DNA of 64,000 nucleotides from Leucaena leucocephala (lineage: Eukaryota > Streptophyta > Magnoliopsida > Fabales > Fabaceae): assembly GCA_037074615.1 (NCBI GenBank), contig CM073537.1, positions 18,061,989 through 18,125,988 on the forward strand. Reading direction: 5' to 3'. Shown here piece by piece: positions 1-9,026 of the stretch (position 1 is the stretch's first letter; each line of letters starts with the position of its first letter). The translations under genes and the position numbers were made by a program. The notes below the pieces were generated by a model. It was given only the letters and a program-made list of their open reading frames with translations. It was not told the DNA's origin and searched no databases.

Positions 1-120
1 TCCGCGTCGCGTACCTAACTATAGTAGGTGAATCTTCCAACTAAATTTTCTATATACGCTAAAACTCAAACTCGATACCTCGTTTAAGTAATACCGAGTC
101 ATTTATCACTCGAATCAATC
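1..120 (+). repeat. Dispersed repeat, copy 1 (partial at window edge)
   Basis: This stretch aligns almost base for base with the reverse complement of about 43163–43290. Both share TACCTAACTATAGTAGGTGA-like and ATACGCTAA blocks and a CGTTTAAG(T/C) block in the same order. It is therefore an interspersed repeat cut by the window start. The family was not identified; it could be a SINE or part of an LTR. Confidence 0.6.
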
Positions 121-164
121 CCCTTAATTAACACGTAATTTTCTGCCTATTAGGTTATAGACTT

Positions 165-720
165 AGAGTGTGTTTGGCACGTGGGTTAGAAAATTAATTT
201 TCCCCTCATACCTTAATTTTGTCCTCTTTCACCCAAACACCTATTTTTCTACTAAAATCGATTTTCTATCTAAACAATAGCTTTATCCTATAAAATCATG
301 GTTTTACACAATCTGATGCCCAGGAGATTTTGGCCAAAAATCTACTCACGTTTAACCTTTACCGTATATAAATTAATCTGCTAATGTTTATATAAATATT
401 TAAATTATTCATATAAATTAAAAAAATACTATTTAAATAGAAAAAAAATTAAAATTAAGGGGAATATTATAAATTTTGATCTTACTCATATATATATTAT
501 TTTTTAATCAATTAAATAAAAAAATTTAAATAAAATTTATACCTTATATAATTATTATATTTATTTTTGTCCTTTTTAGTAAATTGTCAATAAAAAAGTT
601 ATTCTATTATTAATTATTTAAATATTTTTAATTTTTAAAATAATTTTTTTTTAAAATTTATTTTCTAAAATCTATTTTTCTGTAAAATCTATTCTAAAAA
701 ATTATAGTAGTGGAGTAAAC
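165..720. mobile_element. AT-rich MITE-like element
   Basis: The segment opens with GTGTTTGG-type sequence followed by TTAGAAAATTAATTTT and closes with repeated AAAATCTATT blocks that are roughly inverted copies of the start. The interior is almost pure A/T. Similar segments occur at about 7080–7480 and 57418–58049. The ends are too degenerate to define a target duplication, so this is a likely but unproven non-autonomous DNA element. I see no gene in 1–850. Confidence 0.35.
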
Positions 721-810
721 GGACGTAGACATCGTTAGAGCGAGCCCAACCGCCATCTCCAGTCCACCTTTTTCAGATTTTTGGGCCACGGAACCGCCTC
801 TGATTTCGGA

Positions 811-918
811 GATCGAAGTTCTATCGGCGAACGGTGATTGAATTGAATTATGGTTCTGTCATGGAATCGAAGTTCTATTGGTGAACGGTAATTGAATTGA
901 ACTATTGTTCTGTCATGA
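811..918 (+). repeat. 54-bp tandem duplication spanning the RING gene start
   Basis: Two adjacent copies of a unit of about 54 bp lie head to tail, roughly 811–864 and 865–918. Each runs from ATCGAAGTTCTAT to TTCTGTCATG(G/A)A, with only a handful of differences. The second copy carries the ATG at 915 used by the RING protein. The first copy carries an equivalent ATG at 861 that is out of frame. Confidence 0.85.
850..891 (+). promoter_or_regulatory. Upstream ORFs in the RING gene leader
   Basis: Two short ORFs precede the main start if transcription begins upstream. ATG 850 opens a 13-residue peptide ending with TAA at 889–891. ATG 861 opens a 7-residue peptide ending with TGA at 882–884. Both close before the main ATG at 915, so reinitiation is possible. 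They exist because of the tandem duplication. Any effect on translation is inference. Confidence 0.5.
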
Positions 919-3327
919 AATCGAATCGCCAGCGAACGACACGGCGGAGGAGGGAGCAGGAGGATCTGGTGAGGAAAGTAATCTGGCCTTCAATTCGGGG
1001 GCATTCTTGCCCGATATGTTTCAGAAACCTCGAAGATCATTATAACGAAGCTGCAATTCTCTCCGTGTGCATGCACGCCTACTGCATCGAATGTATTCGC
1101 AAATGGAGTGGCTTGAAAAGAAAGTGTCCTCTCTGTAATGCAAACTTCAGCTCCTGGTTCTGTAAACTCAGTCTTTCCTCTAGAGAGTTACAGAAAGAGG
1201 TGTTTCCCTTTGAGGGTTTGACTAGAAATTCTCATCAAGAAATTAGCTCAAGCCGTCTAGATGCTCGTAGGTGAGTTCATTCTTCTTACCCTTACTTTAT
1301 TTTTCATGATTCTTCTGGCTGGTATTTTCCTCCCCGTTTGGCTGTCGAGAAAGTTAATAAGAGCGACGGAAAGAAGTTTTTTTTGGTCAATTTTTATTTC
1401 TGATCTTTTGGATGGTCTATTCAGGAAAACAAGGTCCTTTTATAGAGGTTAATCATTGAATTTGGTAGCTAGCATGTTCTACATTTTTTGCTTTTATCTT
1501 TCATTGAATAGAATCAATGAATACGCTGTTTGAGATTATTTGTATGGTGACATCAATGAACAAACTGAAGCTGATGAAACTGTTTGGTGGTACTAGTTAT
1601 ATTGTTTCTGAGACTTTTTTCCTGGTGAATTTTTTTGGACTTTAAGCATAGAACGCGCGTTTCAATATGTTTTTTATGCGATCATGTTCAGACTTCTTCG
1701 TAGAACAAGAGCTGCTTTGGATGAAAGCCGAACTAGAGCACTGCCATGGCGGCGATCATTCGGACGTCCTGAACATGCAAGTCCAGAAGTTATCGCTCAA
1801 AGGAAACTTGATTGGCGTTCAAGGTACAAACTTAGACCTGCGCATTATAAATCTATGATTCTGTAAGCCTAACTATATTTTCAGTTACTGTCTCCTTTTT
1901 GCTTCTGTCAATAACTTGACTCCAAAGTTTTGCTAATGTAATTCTTTTCATCCATTAATTGTTTTTACTTGTAGCATATACAAGAAGCAGCTGAAGGCAG
2001 TTCCTTTGGCCTCTAGCTATCTTGAGCAGGTATGTTTAGTGGAAATATAATGAAAGAGTGAGTTGTTCTTTCATTTTGATATTCACCACTATTGATCTAG
2101 TATTTACATACAACTTTATGAATGCATCTCTTTCGTCAGTTACAGAAACTCTTTTGGCAGTTTAATTTTACATGTTGAAGTGTCTTTCTATGGTGTAATC
2201 AGAATATCATATTTTTCTTTTTATGAATTTGTTCATTTTGCTGGCTTTTTTTCTCTTCATCTCTTGCTCCTTATATTTCTGCTTTTGCCCCCACATGAAA
2301 TATGATTTGTCCCTTAGTTAAAAGAGTTTGTCTTGGGCCAAGGCTTAACTTTTGTGTTATTAAAATAAAGGTGCTCAATTACTTCTCTTCTCTTTTACAT
2401 TAATGTTTTACTCTTTATTATTGAAATTTTCAGATTAATCCAAGAAATAGTTTTTTAAGAGAAAAAACACTACAGAAGATTGAGCCATGGATAAGGAGGG
2501 AGCTACAAGCCGTGCTTGGGGACCCAGATCCAACTGTCATCGTTCATGTGGCAACCTCACAGTACTTTGCATGGCTGGAAGAGAAAGTTAGTTCTGGACA
2601 GTTTGATGCTGAAGAGAGGTTTATATCACCCCTGCGTCCTTTCCTGCAAGATAAAGCTAGGATATTTTGGCATGAACTAAGGTGCCTACTGCTTGATTCT
2701 ATTATAAATCTATAATATAATCCTATTAAGATATTATTGCTGTTGTGAATCTATGAAGCCTTCCATTTTGATTGCTTTTTCAAGATCGTTCCATTTTTAC
2801 TACAGTGGGCATTTTTACCAGTTTTCCCCCCAATAATAGTAGCCTTAGGTATCAGAGGTGTATCAAAGAGCATTTCATGTTATGTAGTGACAGAATATTA
2901 TGTTTCCCATGAGTGAAGATGACTGAAAAAGACAACATTTTGCTACTTGAGGAACTCTTTACTTTCAGGGAACATTTTAAATGACTGGACAGCTTCTCCA
3001 TTGGGGGCTATCTAGATGAGGCAATTTTTCTTCATACAGATTGAATGGAATAAATATGTATTATAAGTAAGTTTAAGATCACTCTTCAAGAAGTAGTAAG
3101 AAGGTGGCAGATTCCACCTAATCATTTTGCCTTCTCTTGTTTGTTTCAAATAACTCTTAATTCTGTGTGTTATTTGGCTGATGGTGGAAATGCTGAAGTT
3201 AATACCACATATTATTGTCTTTTTCTGACTTTTTTTTAAAAACTTTTTGCCCACCAGGTGTTATGCTGAGAGTGGTTACAATATTGAAACATATGATGCT
3301 GTAGTTGAATGCAAAAACCTAGAGTGA
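915..3327 (+). CDS. Topors-like RING E3 ubiquitin ligase, 286 aa
   Basis: Coding exons are 915–1270, 1692–1823, 1975–2029, 2434–2681 and 3258–3327, all with GT–AG introns; they sum to 287 codons. A basic N-terminus (residues 5–13) precedes a C3HC4 RING at residues 32–74: C32, C35, C52, H54, C57, C60, C71, C74. The C-terminal half carries PWIRREL and SPLRPFL motifs and an ESGYNIETYD tail. These match the region after the RING in animal Topors, an E3 ligase for ubiquitin and SUMO. The plant members are much shorter than animal Topors and appear to lack the long SR-rich tail. Function is inferred from the family: ubiquitin transfer to nuclear substrates, which I cannot name. The start at 915 is the only ATG in frame with the RING. 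A TGGGCC motif near 782 may be a promoter element. Confidence 0.85.
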
Positions 3328-4090
3328 GGGAAGAGAAAATACTTTTACTACTACTCATCTATCAATGTGGGAGTATGGAGATTGTGATGGCAATTTCTTC
3401 CAGAGCCCATGCCATAATAGGAACTGCTTTTTAAGATGCATTTATTTGGCATTTGGCTGAGCATTCCGGTTAGATGGAAATTTGAGGGGGTGGTTCCTTT
3501 TTGCCTTAGCTACTCCCAAGTTGGCTTCTAGTCTTATCAAGACTGACCGTGTTTTCAGCTCTTCCTGGGCGTTGAATGTTCTTGGGCTGCCTATTTTCTG
3601 CTTCCCTCAAGCTTGATTTGTGCACTTTGCAGCATGAGATAAGAGATATTTGATCATTTATGCATCAGCCGAGTCAGATCAGCGGCATGAACTAATACGT
3701 ATCATAGATTGATAACTATTGCTGTGTCGATTTTTGTCATTTAAAGATGAACTATGCCTTCAACAATTGTACATGATCAATGGATTTGTCGCACCATCTG
3801 TATTATAATTTAATGAATCGTTTTCATTTTCTCGTGTCAGTTTCGTTGATAGTTGTATCTTCTATCTTATGATTGTAATGATGCTTAGCACTTAGAAGTT
3901 CTCGTTTCTTTTCTTTTTTCCTTTTTTAAAGAAATAAAATTTCTAATTAAATTAATTATTTATAATAGTAGAAATTTTCACTAAAAATAAAAATAATCAA
4001 ATGTGTAAAGACCAAATTGGTTAAAATATGATGACTGAAATTTTAATTTTCACTTAAAATAAAAATAATCAAATGTGTAAAGACCAATAT
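3328..4090. other. Intergenic region with a direct repeat
   Basis: This is the 3' flank of the RING gene and the promoter of TEN1. A block of about 42 bp (3974–4015), ending in AATCAAATGTGTAAAGACCA, recurs nearly intact at 4047–4087. I see no gene. Confidence 0.5.
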
Positions 4091-4859
4091 GCCCAAAACC
4101 ATCTTTTTATGCTGACGGCAGAGTCTACTTCTTCTCTTCACTCTTCGGCCGCCGTCGCACCCGGCAGATTCCATAGCCAAGATTCCACGAGGGGAATCTG
4201 TGTTGGTAGAGTTCCTGGTATCTCTATCTCTCTTTCCTGTCTCTCATTTCTTAGATTACTTTCGTATGCTTCGTGTTTTCCTTCCTTTGCCTCTTTCTTT
4301 CTCTCCTTTGTAAAAAAATTATCGGGTATGAAGTAGATATAAGGGATTAGATTTTGGAGACACAAGGACCAGTCAAATGCTCGAGGCGTTTCAAGTAAAA
4401 TTTAATAACTTCGAATTTTTTTTCTTCTTTCCATTGGATAATGTCTTTTCATTAGGAAATATTCCAGAAATGATAGGCCCAAAAATATTTTCAATTTGTC
4501 GTCTAGCCGAATAGGACTCTGAGGCGGGTAAATGCTCATGTTGATCTGCAATGCATTCGTGTATATGTATGAAATCGAAAATATGGTAGCGCTGGTTAAC
4601 TATTAAGATCACTTCTATGATATGAAGTTAGCCATACTCTTTCTGGTGAAAAATACAGGTAGTCAACAAAATGAGATCAACAGTTTAAATTTCGATAAAG
4701 AATAGACTGATAATCATACGTGAATATGTGAACATTAATTTCTTCAATCTTCTCATTAACATGGATTCATGCTTTGTGTAATGCCATTGCATATGTGCAT
4801 AGGCTTAAAAAAAAGTGCAGGAAGAACTGGGAAGCTTGTGAGGTAACAAGTGTAGCTCA
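4091..4859 (+). promoter_or_regulatory. Probable 5' leader and leader intron of TEN1
   Basis: The GC-richer stretch about 4100–4217 looks like a transcribed leader and ends in a plausible donor (CCTG/GTATCTC). A plausible acceptor, AAAAGTGCAG, ends at 4820, 40 bases before the TEN1 ATG. A leader intron of about 600 bp is therefore likely. This rests on splice-site appearance only. Confidence 0.4.
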
Positions 4860-5988
4860 ATGGCGATGTCTGAAATAGAATCTGGGGCATTAATTTCTCT
4901 GCAAGAGCTACACCCATCATCTCCATTTTTCAAGGAAGGAGCTTCACTAAGAATTGTTGGGAAGTAAGACTGCTGCCATCTAATAACAAATACTTTTTCA
5001 CTTAAAGATCATGTGTGCTTTTGACTTTTCTTATGGTTGCGAGTTTCTTTTACCAATATATTGATTATGCTTGATATTCAAATCCTGCTAATATTCCCTG
5101 TGTTTATCTAATACTGGTAGAATACCCAAGTACATATCCTCTTTGGTCTTCCTTGTTGTCAAAAGTGTAAAGGAATCCTTATGCTTCTTTGTCTTTTCTT
5201 CTTTTATTTCTATGGCTGAGTAGTTGAAAAATGCATATAATATGACCATCAGGAGTGGAAGCACAAAATTACTTACCATTATATCAACATATAGGATACC
5301 TTGTAACAGAAAGCCTATTATCTCTAAGTGGCAGCATGAGATGAGATGGGGGTGTAATGTCAACATATATAAGAGTGAGTCGCAACGTAATGATAAGGTT
5401 GTTATCATGTGACTTGAAGGTCACAAGTTCAAATCTTGAAAATAATCTTTTCGCTTGCAGGATAAAGCTGCGTGTGGGAGCTTCTGTGCTAAACCGCCCA
5501 ATATATATATTCTGATCATACCAGTTGCTGTATATTGCATTGCATATGGTGTTAATATAATCTTATATTGCTGTATAATGAAATTATTGATAGCTTACTG
5601 TCTCTTCGCTCTCAGGCTTCATGAATATTCTGTAGAGACTGCCCTAGCTACGGTTATTGATGGCGATGCTACTCTAAAAGTTAATACTCAGCACCTGAGG
5701 GACCTTAGCTTCCGAGTTGGCTCTGTCTACCAATTCATTGGTGAGCTCCTCATCCAACCTGATAACAAGGTATGCTCTTTGTCAAGAGCTGGTTGAATTT
5801 CTGCTTCATCTTGCTCTTGCATTCGCACGTGTGTGCAAACGAGAAGATGATTGACTTTGTTCTTATTTGTTCCTTATTAGGGAGTCTTGCAGGCACGTGT
5901 TGGTAGAAATGTTGATGGAATTGATCTCAATCTCTATCATCAGTCCATACTGCTCGTAAGACAGTTTCAAGCTGATCACCTAAAATAA
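4860..5988 (+). CDS. TEN1: CST complex subunit TEN1, 121 aa
   Basis: Coding exons 4860–4963, 5616–5769 and 5881–5988 give 122 codons. The protein is a single small OB-fold. Recognisable family blocks are SGALISLQELHPSSPFFKEG (residues 8–27), YQFIGELLIQPDN near residue 75, and ARVGRNVDGIDLNLY followed by a C-terminal helix. This pattern and the length match plant TEN1 (MDO1 in Arabidopsis). In plants TEN1 binds STN1 and, with CTC1, protects telomere ends and assists fill-in synthesis. The reading frame is intact and all junctions are GT–AG. A second in-frame ATG lies two codons after the first; I chose the first. Intron 1 (652 bp) holds a SINE. Confidence 0.9.
5370..5505 (+). mobile_element. 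Au-type tRNA-derived SINE in TEN1 intron 1
   Basis: The segment has a pol III A-box-like block (GCAACGTAATGATAAGG) and a B box (AGTTCAAATCTTG), followed by the diagnostic Au-SINE stretches CATGTGACTTGAAGGTCACA and CTTGCAGGATAAAGCTGCGTG. Family recognition is from memory of the Au SINE consensus found across plants. The 3' tail has decayed and I could not define target duplications. Confidence 0.7.
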
Positions 5989-8050
5989 TCGAACAGATTA
6001 ACTTTACATGAAGATCACGCAGAGACAAGTTATGATAGTAGATTCTTGGTTGCACAATTTTCTCAGAATTTCAAACCGATGGAAGCTTAGTTCTTAGACT
6101 ATTCTTAAACTAGTATATATCTTTAAGCATTTGCACTCTTAATGCGCTCTTTTTTTTGGGGATAAAGTCTGAAATATATTACTCGAGAAATTTCAACAGA
6201 AACTAACAAGATCAATTCACTTTTCAGTTATGTATCTAAAATCCTTAACCCTTCAACGCCACAATCCTAGTTTACGCATGTTTTTTCCTGTTCTTGTTTC
6301 TCCCTTATGTTGTCAAATAGGGTGTGAGGACATAAAGGAATGGCTGTTTCATGGGAGCTAGAAATGGCCGTGTTAGCTCCAGGGTTCCAGTGAAACTATA
6401 GGATAAACTGAAAACCACGCTGGTTTTGCAATCTGAGATATTTGCTTGTGATGGCAGCGACCAAAAAGATGTAGAATGGAAGTTTAGAGAATGGTAGCCT
6501 TAATTATGAGATATTTCAGTTACAATATGCTATTTTGACCTCTCGGCCCTTCGTAACAACACGTGACACATTTACTGCAGTCAGTTCCTTAAAGCCTTCA
6601 TACTACTTGCTATGTATGCTCCCTCCATTCAGAATTATATGGCATTTTCCCACTCTTTCCATATTTAAAAATATAAGGCATTGGTGGTTTTTTAGAACTA
6701 ACCAGAGATATCCTTAATAAATATTTGAAATTAAAAGATTTTAATATTTACTTTTGATTAAGCTACTCGGTTAAAATGTGATATTTATAAACACTGAGAA
6801 CAAAATCCTTTACTGCTAGCCGTAAGGACCAATTATTATCACTTTCAAGTTTCAAAGGTTGAGCTGTTGTGTTTTGGTGGTGATTATAGAGTAGAATTAC
6901 TTCGGTTTCTTCTTGTGTTGCTGTGGGCGGATAAGGAGAGTCCATTTTAACAAGTACCTACAAAGGGCTATCGTAAAATTCCTTCACGCCTCATAAGACC
7001 CTCACAAAGTCAAACCATTGTGCGATTATCAATAATCATCTTGATAACCTTAAGATTTAAATTATAAAGCATGAAACGGCTTAGGGCATTATTAGATTAG
7101 TTTTTAGAAAATAAATTTTGAGAATAATAAATTTTAAAGAATAGATTTAAAAAAATGATTTTAAGAAAATAAATATTTAGATAGTTATTTTTAAAATAAT
7201 TTTTTATATTAATAAATTATTAAAAAATATATAATTTTATCAAAAGGAAAGAGGAGAGAAAAAAGAGTGAGTAGATGAGAGAGAAAATAGTAAAAAAAAA
7301 TGAGAGATAATAAAAAAAATATAAAAAAAATAAAATTAAAATAATAATTAAATAGTTCATAAATTTTTATTATTTTAAAAATTATTCTGATTAATTTATT
7401 TAAAATTATAATTTAGTCTCAACTAAAATTTTAAATAAAAATAAAAATAACTATTTATTTCTAAATTTTTTCGGTGGTTTGGAGGTTTTCAAACCCACAT
7501 TTTTAGTCTTCAAATTTACATACTGTAGAGTGCTAGATGATGACGATGCTGTGCTCATCAACCAACTCCTTGGGGCCCTGCAACTCGAACACTCAAACAA
7601 CTAAGATAGAATCACTGAAACTTACCTCTAAGGCATGTGAGACTTTTCGTCCATAGAAAAAACAGTTTGAATCTCATCAATAAACTCCAAGCATCACTGA
7701 TAGATGCAAATGAAATATTTAAGAATGTCAAACATATGATTTTTAATCAATTTTAACAAGATTTCGTGTATCCTATTTCGCATCTGCTCTATGAAGGCCT
7801 CCAGGAACAGAGAAAAGAGATAGTATCAGTAGAGTAAATATCCATGGCTATAAGAAACTAACAATTTAAGATCCATATCATCAAATGAAACAAGCGATCT
7901 AAAATAACTTGAAACCTGAAATTTCAGGCTAGCTTCAATTCATCGAGAGCATAAACCTTGAATTCAACCAGTTTACTTGGAGCTGTTCATCGTAAATTTA
8001 GAAAGAAAGGAATAAGAAACAAAAGAATGGCCTTTAAGGCTGAACGCTTT
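5989..8050. other. Intergenic region, no gene seen
   Basis: The first part is the 3' flank of TEN1. At about 6619 the motif CTCCCTCCATTCAGAATTATA resembles one end of a Stowaway-type element, but no matching second end was found. The stretch 7080–7480 is A/T-rich repeat DNA. The rest is unremarkable. Confidence 0.4.
7080..7480. mobile_element. AT-rich MITE-like element
   Basis: The left part (TTTTTAGAAAATAAATTTTGAG) and the right part (rich in TTTAAATAAAAAT, ending near TATTTATTTCTAAA) are loosely inverted copies. The internal block TTTAGATAGTTATTTTTA recurs at about 14950, which ties this segment to the element at 14872–15370. Confidence 0.35.
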
Positions 8051-8058
8051 GCAAATGC

Positions 8059-8199
8059 CTGTATGAATTGCATCATCAGACCAACACCACCTCTTAATCC
8101 GATCATCGACGAGGAAATTCAGCAGAAGCAAATAGAGCAACGAGATCTTAGTGATGTTCGATAAGAGGTGGGGTTGGTCTGACGAAGCAATTCCCACAG
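8059..8199 (-). ncRNA. Candidate MIRNA hairpin (family not recognised)
   Basis: Arms 8059–8096 and 8162–8199 are inverted copies, 33 of 38 positions identical, joined by a 65-nt loop. Read on the minus strand, two of the five differences become G·U wobbles, leaving 33 Watson-Crick pairs, 2 wobbles and 3 single mismatches. On the plus strand all five are true mismatches. A TATA box sits upstream on the minus strand at 8254–8261, which agrees with that orientation. The 5' arm includes CGTCAGACCAACCCCACCTC; the 3' arm includes GGTGGTGTTGGTCTGATGAT. I compared the arms from memory with the common conserved plant miRNAs and found no match. It could also be a young inverted duplication producing 22–24-nt siRNAs. 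Confidence 0.55.
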
Positions 8200-8253
8200 C
8201 ACGACGAACTCAACAAGATTGCTGGCTTGTGTCAGTTTGGTGAATCCTCTTTG

Positions 8254-8261
8254 TATTTATA
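8254..8261 (-). promoter_or_regulatory. TATA box upstream of the hairpin
   Basis: On the minus strand the sequence reads GGCTATAAATAC, a strong plant TATA box. A start about 30 bases downstream would fall near 8225–8230, some 25–30 bases before the hairpin stem. Function is inference from position. Confidence 0.5.
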
Positions 8262-8269
8262 GCCTCAAA

Positions 8270-9026
8270 ATTAACCAACCCTAGCAAAGAGTGCGGGATC
8301 GCTACTCCAACTCAAAATCAACCTTTACCTTTTACATATTTTATGTAATTTTTTTTACACTAAAATATATTATCACTTTAATATAGAAAATATATTATCA
8401 ATTAAATATTATGTATATTTATATGTGTCAATGCGTTTATTTACTTTAATGCATGACAAAAAAAAAAGATCAATTTTTTCATGAATTTCAATTTAAAATA
8501 AAAATTACACACATTAATAAAAGACTTGATCATCCAAAACTCTTTTGAACTTTAGATTGGTCATGTATTAATTACTTAATAATTTTATAAAACTCATACA
8601 AACTTTAAGCCAATTGCATATAACCCCTTAAAACTTTTTGGTTTTATAATTTCATAGCTTAATTTATTGTAATGCTTTTCGCCAAGAAAACAATGGTAAT
8701 GTCAAATTTATCAACTAGGTAACAACAGTAAATTAAACCCAGAAATGATTAAAGAGGAGATCCATCATTGCTTGGCATGGATGAACAAGATATTTCCACA
8801 TTATATCATCACAAAATGTTGGCCAAACAAAGAAGTTTAGTTTCAATACATGGCTAAATACCCTACTATTGATGTTTTGAAATCAACATAAGATACAAGA
8901 TAAACTACACACAACTTTAACTAATCGCAGATCTAGGAGATGATGCATCTTGTGAGAATCACACATCCAAAGAAAATTATCAGGCCACATTTTTGTGTTA
9001 GCAAGTCCTGAACAGATACAATGTTG
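8270..9026. other. Intergenic and 3' flank of TON2
   Basis: A/T-rich DNA between the hairpin promoter and the TON2 stop codon. The last few hundred bases before 9027 are probably TON2 3' UTR. No other feature is visible. Confidence 0.4.

Noticed and set aside
1261..1452. 63-codon frame on the plus strand
   Set aside because: It starts at the end of RING exon 1 and runs through intron 1; the splice donor at 1271 and the continuing homology in exon 2 explain the region.
6619..6720. Stowaway element starting with CTCCCTCCATTCAG
   Set aside because: No inverted second end was found nearby; at most half an element.
7958..8197. Open frames of 68 and 74 codons on both strands as genes
   Set aside because: Both lie across the inverted repeat of the hairpin, have no family motifs and overlap each other.
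8059..8199. Hairpin as a member of miR172, miR162 or miR482/2118
   Set aside because: Only short partial matches are present (TGATGATGC for miR172, TCGATAA for miR162, a CC-rich stretch for miR2118), in the wrong positions and not extending to 20–22 nt.
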